From Globomyces pollinis-pini (taxonomy: Eukaryota > Chytridiomycota > Chytridiomycetes > Rhizophydiales > Globomycetaceae): a stretch of DNA of 52,214 nt. Under the pieces are notes generated by a model. It was not told the DNA's origin. It saw only the letters and a list, made by a program, of their open reading frames with translations, and did not search any database. The stretch spans positions 16,576 through 68,789 of the forward strand of contig MU621160.1 of NCBI GenBank assembly GCA_025399215.1. Reading direction: 5' to 3'. Below, in pieces: positions 1 to 12,376 of this stretch (positions are counted from its first letter, which is position 1; the number at the start of each line of letters is the position of its first letter). The position numbers and the translations under genes were made by a program.

Positions 1-2613
1 AATGGTGTACCAGCCCATTTGTTTAACGTTGCAGAAACACTAGAATGTTCTAAATATCTTCCCTTTACTCCAGATCGGAATATCTTTCCTTTAGGAACCC
101 AAGGAGATATCAATAAAGTAGGAACGCGAACACCCAAACGATCAAACTTGAAATCACCCGAGGCTGGTTTGATTGGAAAGTTGTCTGGAGCGGGTATGTT
201 TTCTGGAGGTGTGACGTGATCGTAAAATCCACCATGCTCATCATCTAAAGTTATCACCAAAAAAAAGCCTTACAAGTTATCATAAATAATGTTTGATTCC
301 ACTGTGGAGAAGCTCGTAAAGACTCATATACTTCTTTGACAAATAGTTCACCATCGTTTAGATTATTTGGTGGATGGTTGTCCTAACATTAGTCTAAACC
401 ATTGTATACATTCTTTTGATAGTCAGGTTCAAGGAAAGTAAATTGAGGTAAGTTTCCGTTACGGGCATCCAATTTAAATTGCGGGAATGATTTGATTTTC
501 TCCAGATTCTTTGGATCACGTAAACCAGCATACAAGATTGTTAAAGGAGCTACCCCATCGTAATACGATCCCCACGTTTTGCCATTCTCTTGCAGATTCT
601 CAAAGTTTGTTTTACAGTCCAAAGGAATCACTGGTAGATTGCTATTCTTCGTCATTCCTTTTGAAGTTGCACAATGTAAGAAATGCCGATTTGGTTGGGT
701 AGGGCCAGGCACAGAAGAATACCATTCATCAATTATAGAGAATTCTTGCGCCAATTTATATGTTATTGGCAGTGTTGGCTTTCCATGCGCACCCATAACT
801 TCAGAAAGAGCCTCGTCGACTGGAAGCTTTAACTTGACAGCAACCTTTTCAGCATCTGATGCGAATCCACCCATATTCGGCTTCTTTCCTTCAGTGGGCC
901 CCTGTTCTCCATAGAGTTGTTCTGTTACTTCCCACAGCTCATGACCAGGATCAACCTTTGAAGAAAGTTTGTCATATGGTCTCACCCGAATAGCAGTACC
1001 ATTCGTTGAGTAGTTCACTTCATTTCCTGTTAACCCATTCACATTAGGATTAATCCCATCTAGCTTAAGTCGCCCAAGAAAACTATCAAAAGATCGATTT
1101 TCTAATATTTAGAATGAATAAAGTTACCCAGCATGAGTACAACGATGTTCTTAATCGCAGGATTCACTGGATCGGTGTCTTTGAGCTCAATCACGGGTGG
1201 AAGTGTATCTACTGGGGTAGTAGTCGGCGTCGCTGTCGTTGTTGGAGTAGGACGGTCGAATTGGACACATTTATCACAAAATGGACAACTGATTGGTGCA
1301 CTGAAAGATTTCAACGTATACTTCTTGCTAATCAACAAACTAATGATTTCAAAATTGATATCTGACTTTCGACTTAAGCTTGTCTTCAATTGATTTTCCA
1401 CTTTGCATTCTGACAAGATTCCAGATTGGATGTTTTTCGATAAAGCATTATCTAATTCTAGATTGAATTGAAATTTAAGAGCTGCGAATAAAGCAAACTT
1501 GAATCGAAACATGGGAATCAAGTGTGCTGCAATATCAGTGTTAATATCTTCAGTAGTTTTGGATTTAATCTGGGGGTTAAAGATAGCTTCTGTAGTTGAT
1601 GCAAGAGTCGGTTTAGCGAAAATACCATCATTGGATGAGATAACATAACTGAAAGGAACTTCGAGGCTGTAAGCTAAATCCAAGTTCGTTTTTGAAACAG
1701 CTTTATACGCGATACCACTATCAACATCAAACGATGGAGTAAAAGAAAATATTGCGGGCACTGTTACAGCATTCAAAGGTATAGAGGCCAACGTCTTGCG
1801 AACATGCATGTCTTGATCGATTTCTTCCATTGTGTAAGTTACATTAACGTTTCCATTTAAGGTTCCCAACAATGATACTTTGTATGCTTTCACACCAACG
1901 AGGTTACCATGAATCTCGATTGTAACAGTTGCATCACCATTGGTATAGCAGTCGACGCAATCAATGTTCATACGAGGACCATTAGCCAGATTGATTTTGG
2001 GTTCGATTACTCGTCTGTTTAGTGTATCATAATTTATACCGAGGCTATAATTCAAACTAGCCTCAGCTCGCTTTTGAAGCGATGTAGGGGTGTTAGATAT
2101 ATTGAGAATGTAGTTGTCAATCAATTCACTGGTCACAAGAGCAGAAGATTTAGCTTCAAGAACGGATCCATAAAGTTGCAATTCTAAAACCTTCAATGCT
2201 GTGACTTCATTCCTGCCATTACAGTTCCATTCGTTTCCAACCATAAGAGCGAAACCAGTACCAGTAAACTTAGTCCATTCGTCAAATGCAGCTTTTGCGT
2301 GTATTTGATTATCAAATGTAAGATTTGCATGGCTTTCATCACATTTGACTTTGGTGACTTGAGGAAAGTTGGCCACGTTTAAGGTTGGGAGTTTGGTATC
2401 AATAACCAAATTGGCATCAACGGTTTTTTGTTTCGTTTCGACCGTGTACATGGCCTTAATAGAATTAAGTGGGGAATATCCTTCACGAGTTACTGGAACT
2501 GCTGTCATTAACTTTGGTTGGAGATTGACGTGATCAACCGAAGTTACCGTTTTTTGAGTCTTGCATTTTTTCCCCACTACCAAAAGTGAAAGCAGCAGAT
2601 AATAGCAAATCAT
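1..2613 (-). CDS. Secreted phosphoesterase (phospholipase C / acid phosphatase-like) with DUF7029/DUF7223-type N-terminal half, copy 1, 3' end missing
   Basis: Minus-strand gene cut by the left window edge. Exons read as 2613-1128, 1101-410, 382-274 and 244-<1, with introns of 26, 27 and 29 nt. The start at 2613 gives a hydrophobic signal peptide ([13 protein letters not shown]). About residues 50-450 form an extracellular beta-rich region resembling the fungal DUF7029 and DUF7223 pair, ending in a CPFCDKC motif and a Thr/Pro linker. After the linker the phosphoesterase family (PF04185) begins at NIVVLMLENRSFD, the E of that motif being built across intron 1. Later family motifs [17 protein letters not shown] and DEHGGFYDH are present. 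Known members hydrolyse phosphodiesters or phosphomonoesters outside the cell; the substrate here is unknown. The closest relative is the next gene, which is complete. The domain names come from recall of family patterns, not a search. Confidence 0.85.
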
Positions 2614-3125
2614 TTATTCTAATTTCTTCCTTTTTTCGAGTACCTGAAAGGGTTTTATATGTGAATTGGTGGAATGGTGGTACCAAACCGGGCCACATGA
2701 AAACTATACCACGTTTATCTGAAAAAATTCCTTGAACATTGAAAATACGAGAATTTGTGCAGAAAAAAGTCTCCATGGTTTGTTTTTATGAATCTCTAGA
2801 TATTTGGTTAGTTTCTTCTTGTGTTTTAATGGTAAAAGGTTTATCCCGGCCCGTTCTTTCTGGAACGTGTTGAAAGCAACGGTTAACTCGGCCTTTCTTA
2901 TTTTAATACTTTAATTTCTCCACCATGAAGCATAATTTGACTATTTGAAGTATTTCTATCTCCTAGTTGCCCTCAGGTAAAAAGCTGCCTGTGGTCTTGC
3001 AAAGTTACTTCAAATCATTTAAAGCACTTCGCTTCGTAATAGTATCAATTATGCGGATGACGTTTTGTACCTTAAGCGTTACAATTGGTAATTCAGAGAT
3101 ACAGTATAATGCAAAACTTTATTGA
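2614..3125. other. Spacer between the two phosphoesterase genes
   Basis: 512 nt without a supported gene; it should hold the promoter of the left copy and the 3' end of the right copy. An open frame reaching 2776 on the minus strand is only an overlapping out-of-phase reading of the upstream region. No repeat or RNA gene was recognised. Confidence 0.6.
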
Positions 3126-5871
3126 CTATAACGAGAATCGTTTGATACAATCCTGTCTTGGTTCTTTAAGATGGTTTGCTGCTCCTTGAAATGGAACAGC
3201 CCAAGCATCACGTTTGGTTAAGAATGGTGTACCAGCCCATTTGTTTAACGTTGCAGAAACACTAGAATGTTCTAAATATCTTCCCTTTACTCCAGATCGG
3301 AATATCTTTCCTTTAGGGACCCAAGGTGATATCAATAAAGTAGGAACGCGAACACCCAAACGATCAAACTTGAAATCGCCTGAGGCTGGTTTGACTTGAG
3401 AGTTGTCTGGAATAGGTATATTCTCTGGTGGAGCTACATGGTCATAAAACCCACCATGTTCATCAAACGTGATAAGAAATAAGGTTTGATTCCATTGTGG
3501 AGAAGCTCGTATAGTTTCGTATACGTCTTTCACAAATAATTCTCCTTGATGGATGCTATTTGGTGGATGATAATCCTAGAAGTTAGTTTTATAGAATTGG
3601 TTTACATTCTTGTTGAAATCTGGATCAATGTAGGTGAATTGAGGTAAATCACCATTTCGTGCATCAATCTTAAATTGTGGGAAAGATTTAATTTTTTCCA
3701 AATTTTTTGGGTCTCTCAATCCGCTATACAATAGGGTTGATGGAGTAATGGCATCGAAATAGGCTTTCCAGGTTTTACCATTTTCCTGAAGGTTCTCGAA
3801 ATTGGTCTTACAATCAACGGGTATAATTGGAACATCATTGTTTTTGGTAATGCCTTTTGATGTAGCACAATGCAAGAAATGACGATTTGGTTGGGTAGGT
3901 CCGGGGACGGATGCATACCTAAATACATTAGTAAATAGAAATAGATACCAGTCATCAACTATAGCAAACTCTTTTGCCAATGCATAAGTAATTGGAAGTG
4001 TTCCTGGTCCATGGTATCCCATTTCTTCAGATAGGCCTTCATCAATTGGTACTTTCAAGGTTTTAGAAACATCTTCGGCATTGGATGCAAATCCACTCAT
4101 CGTTGGCTTTAATCCAGCAGTTGGACCCTGTTTGCCATAAATCTGTTCGGTGACCTCCCACAGTTCATGCCCAGGATCGAACTTGGAGCTATCGCGTGTA
4201 TTAGGGTGAACCTTGATTGATGTTCCATTTCTTAAAACATTTGATTCATTTCCAGTCAAACCATTCACGTGTGGATTAATGCCATCTAATTTCATTCGGC
4301 CAAACATGTTATCAAATGATCGGTTTTCTAGAAATTAATTATGACAGTTTACCTAACATCAAGACAACAATATTTTTGATAGCAGGATTGACTGGATCGG
4401 TGTCTTTCAATTCAATCACAGGTGGAAGAGTATCTACGGGGGTACTAGTGGGAGTAGCAGTGGTGGTGGGAGTAGGTCGATCAAAGACAGTACATTTATC
4501 ACAGAAAGGACAACTAATTGGAGCCCCAAAAGTTTTCAAAGTGTATTTCTTGCTCGTAACCAAACTGATCACTTCAAAGTTAATATCTGTCTTTCGGCTT
4601 AAACTGGTTTTCATTTGGTTAAACACTTTACAATCGGAAGATTGACCAGATTGAATAGTTGCTACCAACGCATTATCAAACTCCAAGTTTAATTGAAATT
4701 TAAGGACAATGAAGACAGCAAACTTGAAACGAAACATTGGTATTAAGTGAGCTTCGACATTTGTGTTTATATCTTCTGTACCTCTGGACTTTACATTTGA
4801 TGTGACAATTAAGTCAGTGTTTGTGGTGACAACAGGTTTTGCGAAAAGCCCATCATTGGATTTCACGGAATATTCAAAGGGATATTTCAAATTGTATGCC
4901 AAATCTAAATCAGTTTTGGTATCAGCTTTGTATGCCACTCCACTGTCTACATCAAAAGAAGGAGTAAAGGAAAAAATTGCTGGAACAATAACAGGTAAGA
5001 GTGGAATGGAAGCTAGCGTTTTACGAACATGCATATCTTTATCGATCTCTTCCATAGTATAAGTTACATTCATATTTCCATTCAAGCTTCCAAACAAAGC
5101 AACTTTATATGCTTTTACTCCGAAAATATTTCCATGAATTTCAAGCTTGACTGTTGCTTCACCGTGGGTATAGCAGTCTCCACAGTCAATGTTCATACGT
5201 GGTCCATTGGCTAAATTGATTTTAGGATTGATTACTCGCTTGTTCACTGTATCGTAGTTCACACCTAAGCTATATGCATATTCTCTTTCTAACCTTTTTT
5301 GAATTGAAGGAGAAGCGTTTGTCAAATCAAGGTTAAAATCTTCCACCACATCACTTGTCTTCAAGGCAGTTGCTTTAGCTTCAAGTGTGGATCCGTTCAA
5401 AGATACTTCCAAGACCTTCAAGACAGTAACTTCATTCTTTCCATTACAATTCCACTCATTTCCAACCATAAGTGCAAAACCAGCGACAGTGGATCTTGAC
5501 CATTCATCGAATGCGAGTTTTGCGTTTACTTCGCCATCAAATGAAAGGGTAGCGTGACTTTCATCACATTTGATGTTGGTGATTTGAGGAAAATTGGCCA
5601 CGTTTAAGGTTGGTATTTTGGTATTTATCAACATGTGTGCATTCACATTATTTTGCTTCGAATTTACTTCAAAATTAGCTTTAATTTGTGATAAAGGTGA
5701 ATATCCCTTTCTAACTGCTGGTACTGGATACATATATGTGGGGTTGATGGGAGGTGTTTGTATTAACGCCTTTGGTTTTTCGATACTATCCACGTGTTCG
5801 ACAGCACATTTGTCTGCCACCACTAAAAGTGGTAGCAATAAGCAAATAACTCTTATAATTTCTATGTTCAT
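3126..5871 (-). CDS. Secreted phosphoesterase (phospholipase C / acid phosphatase-like) with DUF7029/DUF7223-type N-terminal half, copy 2
   Basis: Complete 886-residue paralogue of the gene at 1-2613. Exons 5871-4353, 4327-3949, 3918-3606 and 3575-3126 (introns 25, 30 and 30 nt). Signal peptide at the start (RVICLLLPLLVVA), a beta-rich ectodomain with paired cysteines (CGDCYTHG, CPFCDKC), a Thr/Pro/Ser linker, then the phosphoesterase domain: ENRSFD near residue 510, [30 protein letters not shown] and a C-terminal region with [11 protein letters not shown]. The protein ends at TAG 3126-3128. The second intron has a length divisible by three and no stop, so retention would add ten residues without breaking the frame. 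Tandem position and high identity to the left copy indicate local duplication. A TATATAA-like sequence lies about 25 nt upstream of the ATG on the coding strand, a weak promoter hint. Confidence 0.88.
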
Positions 5872-6765
5872 CTTTACTATTTTCCCTGAAAGAGGGATGA
5901 TTATATAAGCACAGAAGCATCTGAAACAGTATCACGTTGTACTGAAAAAAGATTTCATGAAAGAGCCTGCTGAATTAAACGTGATGAACAACCCCCAAAC
6001 CCCTACCATCGTGGGTTACATCAAAGAACTGCTTGTCAATGCGCTGCAATTCCGATTTACCTGTTTGAAAGAACGCGTGCTGGCTTCTACTATGCATGAT
6101 TCATGTATTGTACCTGAACTGTTATGATACAGTGAAGATTCGTAGTTGTCAATTGGTTTATAGAAACGTGGATAGAAGTTGAAAAACATCTTGCAGGGGT
6201 TCTCCTATTTGTACCTCAATGTGCTCAATCACAAATAAGCGGTTGCTAACCTCAGAGAAACTGATTTTGAAGTATTCTAACTAACAGCTACTTCACACTA
6301 TGAAGTATTACATGAATGAAAAGTTGCTTAGAACAAGTCCAAACCCGAACCAGATTTTGCAATTAAAAATACACTTAGGCCCATCCTCTTTTATCTAATT
6401 TAGGCCAGTCATATGTGTATTGTTTCTTGAAAACCTGAGAAATTTAATTTAATTTTAAAAACGTTTCATTGACCCGGAATTGGATAGATTGCGTTCTCAT
6501 GTGATTTACGGTTTCCTTCAGAAATACCTGACTTAAAGTACTTGTCATTCATCAAAATATCCTACTTTTCTTGTCCGCTATTTCATTTGATTATTCCGTT
6601 GTGTAACTCGTGAGGGGAATTCTTTGTGACCATCTGGTTAGTTCATTGACAGTCGTGAGACACAAAAAGGGTTTCGGTACAGAATCGCCCGACTCTCATT
6701 AAAAGTCAAGTGATATTAAACTTGTGATTCTTTTTATATACAATGAACTTATATTGATAAACATT
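5872..6765. other. Gene-free interval of 894 nt
   Basis: Lies between the 5' end of the right phosphoesterase and the 3' end of the PP2A subunit gene. Stops are dense in all frames, and I found no coding stretch, tandem repeat, tRNA-like box pair or clear hairpin. Confidence 0.6.
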
Positions 6766-8272
6766 TTAATCCTCCTGTGAGTTTGGATCAACATCAGGTT
6801 GAGGTCGAGTATCGTATTCATGAAAACCCATAAAATCATATAGAATATTGAAGATTGTATCGCCTTGTTTACAATTTTGCAGATCTACAGATCAGTTATT
6901 AAATATTTAACCTTTGAGTGTAATAATGTCATGAACTTGGGGATTGGCCATATCAAATATCTCATTCTACCATTGTCAGTGCGCTTGACTATAATTACAA
7001 TAATATTTTGTCTAGGTGTATCTTCGATTCCAGCTGCAAACATTCGAATAGAAACATCCTGAGATTGAATATTTTCAAGGTTACTTTTATAAAATAAGCT
7101 ATTGTAGATTCATCCAAAAATCCATCTTTTTTGACATCAAAGATTGGAAACATCCATGTTAATCCTTCTTTTGTATCTGAATGTTCCATCGCCAAAACGA
7201 AGTCCAAATATCCAACAAAATCCTTTTGAAATTCAATAAAATGGTTAGTTTACCAATTGACCATTATAAGTTTGTTTTTCAGCAAAAAGCCTTTCAATAA
7301 ACGATTTTGTCAATCGTCCACCAAGATATCTACTCAACTCTTTCTTATCGAGCATTCCACTTTTAGAAACATTCATTTGCATGAAATTATCTACCGAAAT
7401 GAAATCATAATGCTTACTATATACTCTTTTTGTGGACTTTGCTGAGAACCAATTTAGATCCCGAATATCTTTTGGTAAATCCGGATCTCGAAGCTCCAAC
7501 AATTCGTTAAATACATTAGATAATGCCAATGTTTCAATATTCACTCGTCCAAGTCTTTTAGGATCCAAAAAGAAAGATAATTTTCTTGTACAGATACATA
7601 GATAATATGGTTTAAATCCATCTACTTGTGAACCAAGATGTAATCTTGGCATCATATCTTCAAAAAACAAACCCAATTCCTATTATGAAAAGTCAATAGA
7701 AAGTTAAACAAACCTCATCGGTAATAAAACCTGGAAATTCACGACCATAGTTACTTAAATTAAATAACATATCAATATTAGTATCTAAATTGATTGAATC
7801 CATTAATAAATAACAAAAATTACTTGAACGATCTAGATAATCAAACAACGCATCGGAAGATATTAAACGATTTTGATTTGGTTTAAATCTTAAAAACAAT
7901 GAAGATTTAAAATAAACCTTAGCTTTTGAAGTCACCAATGAACCAATTTTTAAGAAATTATCAAATGTTAACCACTACAATAAAAAATCAATAATCATCT
8001 TTCCATACAAAATTTCCAGATATTTTTTCAGAATGTTCAATAATCAAATCTCTAATGGAATCCATTTCATAACTTTGAAGTAATTGATCACGAATCCGAT
8101 TTAGCTTTGTTTTAAATACTAACTTGGAATAATTTTTTGTTAGATCTCGTTCACTTGTAATTTTCTTTCTATAGAATTTTGGAATTTCTTGTTGTTTGGC
8201 TGGTTGAAGCTTGTGAGGTTTTGGATTGTTTATCGCTGCTATAAGTTTTGATTTCAATAATGCTGTTGACAT
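6766..8272 (-). CDS. PPP2R3C: Serine/threonine protein phosphatase 2A regulatory subunit B'' gamma (EF-hand)
   Basis: Seven exons (8272-8009, 7974-7714, 7679-7254, 7222-7085, 7058-6999, 6966-6912, 6884-6766), six introns of 26-34 nt, 440 residues against about 453 in human. Family landmarks follow the human/plant TON2 order: YRKKI in the N-terminal part, FDNFLKIG, a RKLSFFLDPKRLG stretch, the diagnostic LLELRDPDLPKD and NWFSAKSTKRVY, an EF-hand type segment (MNVSKSGMLDKKELSRY), YLDFVLAMEHSD, a second EF-hand like loop (DVKKDGFLDESTIAYF) and EIFDMANP near the end. Known role: targets PP2A to centrosomes or basal bodies and to the cortical cytoskeleton. The start at 8272 was chosen because the longer reading begins at a TTG. 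Retention fits a flagellated organism. Confidence 0.9.
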
Positions 8273-8391
8273 GGCTTTAAACGCGTAAAAAAACAATTCT
8301 ACAATTTCGATTGCACGAAACTAAAATATCAATAGATATTCATATGTATCATTAAAACAGTACTATAAGTGTATATTTCATTAAATCAATA

Positions 8392-9937
8392 CTAACTACC
8401 TAAAGAATGAAGTTCCACCTCTAACTTTAGAGAATTCGATAGTCGATTGGTAACATTAGATTCAATACTTGGGTTTCGATATAATTCTTCACTAGTCATG
8501 GTATCATTTGCAAATAAGGAAGATCGTCTATTGTTTCTACGAGGAGTCGATTTAGAAGGAGATGATGGCACTTGAAGCGGAAAAAAACTAGATGGTGTTG
8601 TTGCACGAGGACTTGAAGAATAGAATGAAGTGGGTCGAACCATTGGGCTAGATGGAACCCCAATAGTTTGATTTCGAGTCGGTGACAATGGAGGATTCCA
8701 TAACTCATTATGATCGGTATTCCAATCATTTGCTCTACTCCATTCTACATATTCATATTTATAATCATTTACCTTCTGATCCAACTTCAAGATCATCCAC
8801 AGGTTTGTAATCATCAACATTTTTATAGGTAATCATATAAACCCCTAAAATCAGTAACATCAATAAAAACCTAAAAACATGCTAAAAACTCCAAGCAAGA
8901 CGATAGGGTTCGTCCTTGAGAAATCATGATATAGAATAGAAGATCCAATGATACTGAAAGTGGTAAATAATACAAAATTAGTTGGAATCACTTCAACAGA
9001 ATCGAATCTAACATATGAGAATAAATAAACAATTACGAGCTTAACGCTTTGTTCAAGAAATGGATCTGGGTAACAGCAGTAGAGGCAGTTATAAAAATAC
9101 ATAAATAAGATACCCAATATTGTAATAGACCATAAAAATAGAGATTTAACAAACTTGAAACAGCCTTGACAGATAATACTGTAAATCCACCTTGATCATT
9201 AAATCCAAAATCAAATTACCAAACATGGAAGCAATCAACAAATCAATAAAAATATATTTCTTTCCAATTTCAGTATCCGAATATTGTAATAAAATCGACA
9301 CCACAATTACATTTAATATAAAATAACAAATGAATAAAGGTTGTGAAATTAAGGATTCAATATCACCAGCTGTCAAAGTAGGTTCTTGAGTATTTGTACT
9401 AACTGCTAATATACATATTGTTCCTGCTATTGAGAATAACATTCCAATGAAATCTTGTACACGAAATCGTTCTCCCAGAAACATGGGTGCAATAATAGTA
9501 TTACTGATCTACATTTATATAACAGAATGAATTAGTATCATGAATAGGGTATACTAGTGCAACGGTTCCTAAAGGTGCTACTAGAACTGGAGGTGCGAAT
9601 CCTGACAGTAATCAAATAGAGATTTATTACCTTGTAAAGTTAATTGAAATTAAATACCATAAGCTGCAAAATTCCCCAACTCTCCAAAGATCATCAATGC
9701 CATACCAACCCACCATAACTTTGATTGTAGGTATGACTGTGTATTCTGAACTCCATCACCCGTCTCTGTTAATTGTTCTGGTTGATCTGAAAGACTATTA
9801 TGAACATATTTTTGTATATTCAAAGCACAAGATATACAAACATTTCCAACTATATATCAGTGGGTTTTCTTGATAAGCTAACCGATTGCTACTGTGACTC
9901 CAATGATGGGATGTATATTTGAAATGGTATCTTCCAT
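8392..9937 (-). CDS. NIPA-family magnesium transporter
   Basis: Eight exons (9937-9883, 9849-9658, 9601-9555, 9508-9220, 9190-9037, 9007-8871, 8844-8773, 8744-8392), seven introns of 26-56 nt, 432 residues. The protein has the NIPA/DUF803 layout of about nine membrane segments: start IGVTVAIVGNVCISCALN, then WWVGMALMIFGELGNFAAYG, FAPPVLVAPLGTVALISN, MFLGERF, GFTVLSVKAV, AVTQIHFLNKALS and NFVLFTTFSIIGSSILYHD. All are recognisable in order, which also fixes the splice sites. A soluble Ser/Pro-rich tail of about 125 residues follows (SPTRNQ, SSPRATTPSS), probably cytosolic and phosphorylatable. Known members move Mg2+ across plasma or endosomal membranes. It lies 119 nt upstream (in transcription terms) of the PPP2R3C start on the same strand. 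Confidence 0.88.
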
Positions 9938-10265
9938 GGATAATCTAAGTGAAATTGGGAAAAAACTTCAAAGAGTTCCAAATTCAAGTTGGTTGTTACA
10001 CCAAGGTCACAAACGAATTTAGGTGGAAAATATGAGGATTGATGTTGATTTAGTTTTTATTAATGTGGGAAATAGTGAGTGTAAGTAGATTCTGTTGGAA
10101 TTTCTCATTAGACCTGATACTTTTAATTACAAACTGTATCTGTGATATTTATGGAATTAAATAATACATGTATTTGATTCCATCCAAAAGGTTTTATTAA
10201 TACTATACGTTTACTTTGATTTGATTTATGCTTCTGACGTGTTTATTTTTTTATCACAGTAAACA
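9938..10265. other. Divergent promoter region, NIPA / DRC12
   Basis: 328 nt between two divergent start codons. It is AT-rich with no open frame; presumably carries both promoters. No specific site was recognised. Confidence 0.5.
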
Positions 10266-11147
10266 ATGCCACCAAAGAAAGCCAAAAAAACCAAAGAGAA
10301 ACCACCAGAAGGTACCATTTTGAATTCCCATAACAAAAGAGGATTCACCTGAATTAATCTTACAAGAAAAACTCCTCAAAGTCACAATTGAAAATGAAGC
10401 TTTACAACGTGAACTAGGTTAAATCCATTCACTAATATCTAGGTAAATGATTCCATTGATAAACCAAAACAAAAATAGAAACAAAAAATGAAATCAATGG
10501 TAGATTAAGGTTACAAATTCAAGATCAAAAACAACGAATCAATTATTTAGAATTACAAATTGAAATGAGAGCTCAAGATCGACTTGATCTCACTTCAGAT
10601 ATGTCAAGACAATATAAAACCATGCAGTCTGAATTAATATCAGAAGTAAATCGATTAGAAAGTGTATCTTATGAATTACATACCAAATTAGGTAACCATA
10701 CATCTATTGATAGGACGTGTCTTACCTGTTTATTTCGCGACATTATCATATATAATAGAGATATTTAATCTTTATAGCACAATTACAAACGGCATTTACA
10801 GAAGCTAAAAAGAACCATGAGGAAGGTAAACGATCAACATATAACACATCAGAAATACAACAAAAAGAAGCTAATTTGGAAGAACAACAGATGAAGATGA
10901 CATACATGACCAATGAATTTGAAAATATGTTATCAGTAATTGAAATTTTATACATAATTCACAAAAATTAAAGGAAACGTTGAATAAAATTACTAGAAAA
11001 TTGGATTTGGTATCCAATCGATGGAAAGAAAATGATGAGACTTCATTGGCTGAGAGTAGTTCGCGTAAATTGGAAGATTTTCAATTAACGAGATTGGTAA
11101 ATGATTCTTTTATTCATGTTGACTTATAGGCTCTTGGTTCCAAATAA
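10266..11147 (+). CDS. DRC12: Dynein regulatory complex subunit 12 (CCDC153-like) coiled-coil protein
   Basis: Six exons (10266-10311, 10340-10417, 10479-10691, 10778-10935, 10974-11096, 11130-11147) give 211 residues, matching the roughly 210 of human CCDC153. It begins with the family's basic MPPKKAKKTKE. A central coiled coil contains the line RAQDRLDLTSDMSRQYKTM, equivalent to the MSRQ core of the family, followed by EQQMKMTYMTNEFENML and a C-terminal WKEND segment close to the human WDG position. Known role: a subunit of the nexin-dynein regulatory complex on axonemal doublets. Introns are 28, 61, 86, 38 and 33 nt. The presence of this gene is strong evidence for motile flagella. Coiled coils are easily over-matched, so identity rests on the shared N-terminus, length and motif order. 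Confidence 0.75.
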
Positions 11148-11253
11148 TATATTCTTCTATATCCAATTATATTGTCATTGTCATTCTTTAGAGGTGTTTG
11201 CGAAGATGGTGAGTTTGAACTATTCAATTCACTCTGGGTAAGAATAAAGTAGA

Positions 11254-11628
11254 TGGAGAAGTGAAGAAGCAGAAGTAATCAAAAATGGAATCATTGGTCG
11301 ATTTGATTTCACATATATCGATAAGCAGTGGATTTGTACTGATTCAAAACTTGATGATGAATATCGAATACTCAATCCTTTTCCCGCTAAAATGTCTTAT
11401 GAAAGTAGATATCCGTTATTTTTGGCGGATCTAAAGTACAATGAGAGTTATTATCATAGCACATATGTTGCTCGTCTAAGAGGGAAATGTAACGCTGTCA
11501 TTGATGGAAAACACAAATCTGGATTAATGGAAACATTATCTAATGTACTAGTCTGTATTGTAACCAATTTCGTTTATCACCAAGGATCAGCACTTTCACC
11601 TGTATTCTTCATATACAATGAACTTTAA
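11254..11628 (+). CDS. Unidentified reading frame, possibly the last exon of an unknown gene
   Basis: An open frame of 124 codons in AT-rich DNA, with the first ATG at 11392 and a codon-like look in the residues before it (EVIKNGIIGRFDFTYIDKQW). No upstream exon joins it with consistent phase: the only near acceptor (ending 11252) would need a donor I cannot support. I recognise no family. It may be a 3' exon of a decayed gene or chance; it lies in the region of pseudogenes and repeats that follows. Confidence 0.3.
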   Translation, partial: WRSEEAEVIKNGIIGRFDFTYIDKQWICTDSKLDDEYRILNPFPAKMSYESRYPLFLADLKYNESYYHSTYVARLRGKCNAVIDGKHKSGLMETLSNVLVCIVTNFVYHQGSALSPVFFIYNEL

Positions 11629-12376
11629 GTACCGTTAGTGACCAATGATTTTCCTTATCTGACTCTCTTTGAGGCCACTGCTGCTTACTGTATTGGTTTG
11701 AGGGAAACAAGGATTTGTAACACAGAGATTCAAGAAGTCATACCATATATTAATAGTTAAATCAATCATGAAAGGTTAAAGTGAAATGAAATCTGTTGCA
11801 TTTATGATTGAACTTTGGTGTTTGATTCAAGGATTCTTCAGATTACTCATCTCTATACATACCCATTCCAATTCCAAAATCTATTAGAGTTTTGTTTCAG
11901 CTGTCTATCTGGCAAATTCAGTCTATGTACGGACATCGATGAAATGATTGGAATACGCTTATTTAGTGATTCGTTTGGAATTGGTTATATTAATTCGGAG
12001 TAGCATGATTGTATCGATACATTGAAAATATAGTTGAGATCCAACATTCTTGTTGAAATGCTTCTTTTAATTTCCAAGGAATGCTTTGTTGAGACTGAAG
12101 CAAATCAACATATGCTCAGAGAACGATGTCGTGCATAACCCTGAACAGTTGATGATGACTTTAGCATGACTACCACTGCAGAACAATAGTGAATTGAATA
12201 TCCTGCCTGCAACAGTGATTTGAATATACTCCAGAGTTAAATGCATTAATTCCATAATTCCCTAATAATCCCCTTACCATCCCATCCAGTCTAGTGTCCA
12301 CTTCACTCCAGTATATCTTCTTTAACTTTTCCTATGTCCATCAATTCCAAAAGTTTTCAAAAGAAAAACAAAAGCA
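11629..12376. other. Gene-free interval of 748 nt
   Basis: Only short, unconvincing frames on both strands (for example 11815-12003 plus and 12067-12255 minus), none with family resemblance or splice support. No repeats were seen. Confidence 0.5.

Noticed and set aside
2534..2776. 80-codon frame upstream of the left phosphoesterase
   Set aside because: Out of phase with the signal-peptide start at 2613 and not present upstream of the paralogue.
2855..2870. TTCnnGAA word resembling a heat-shock element
   Set aside because: Only one inverted pair, not the three or more pentamers needed; expected by chance.
5872..6765. Search for tRNA or small RNA genes in the large spacers
   Set aside because: No A-box/B-box pair or cloverleaf-like arms were found here or in the other gene-free intervals by eye.
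11815..12255. Short frames on both strands near 12 kb
   Set aside because: About 60 codons each, no homology, no compatible splice sites.
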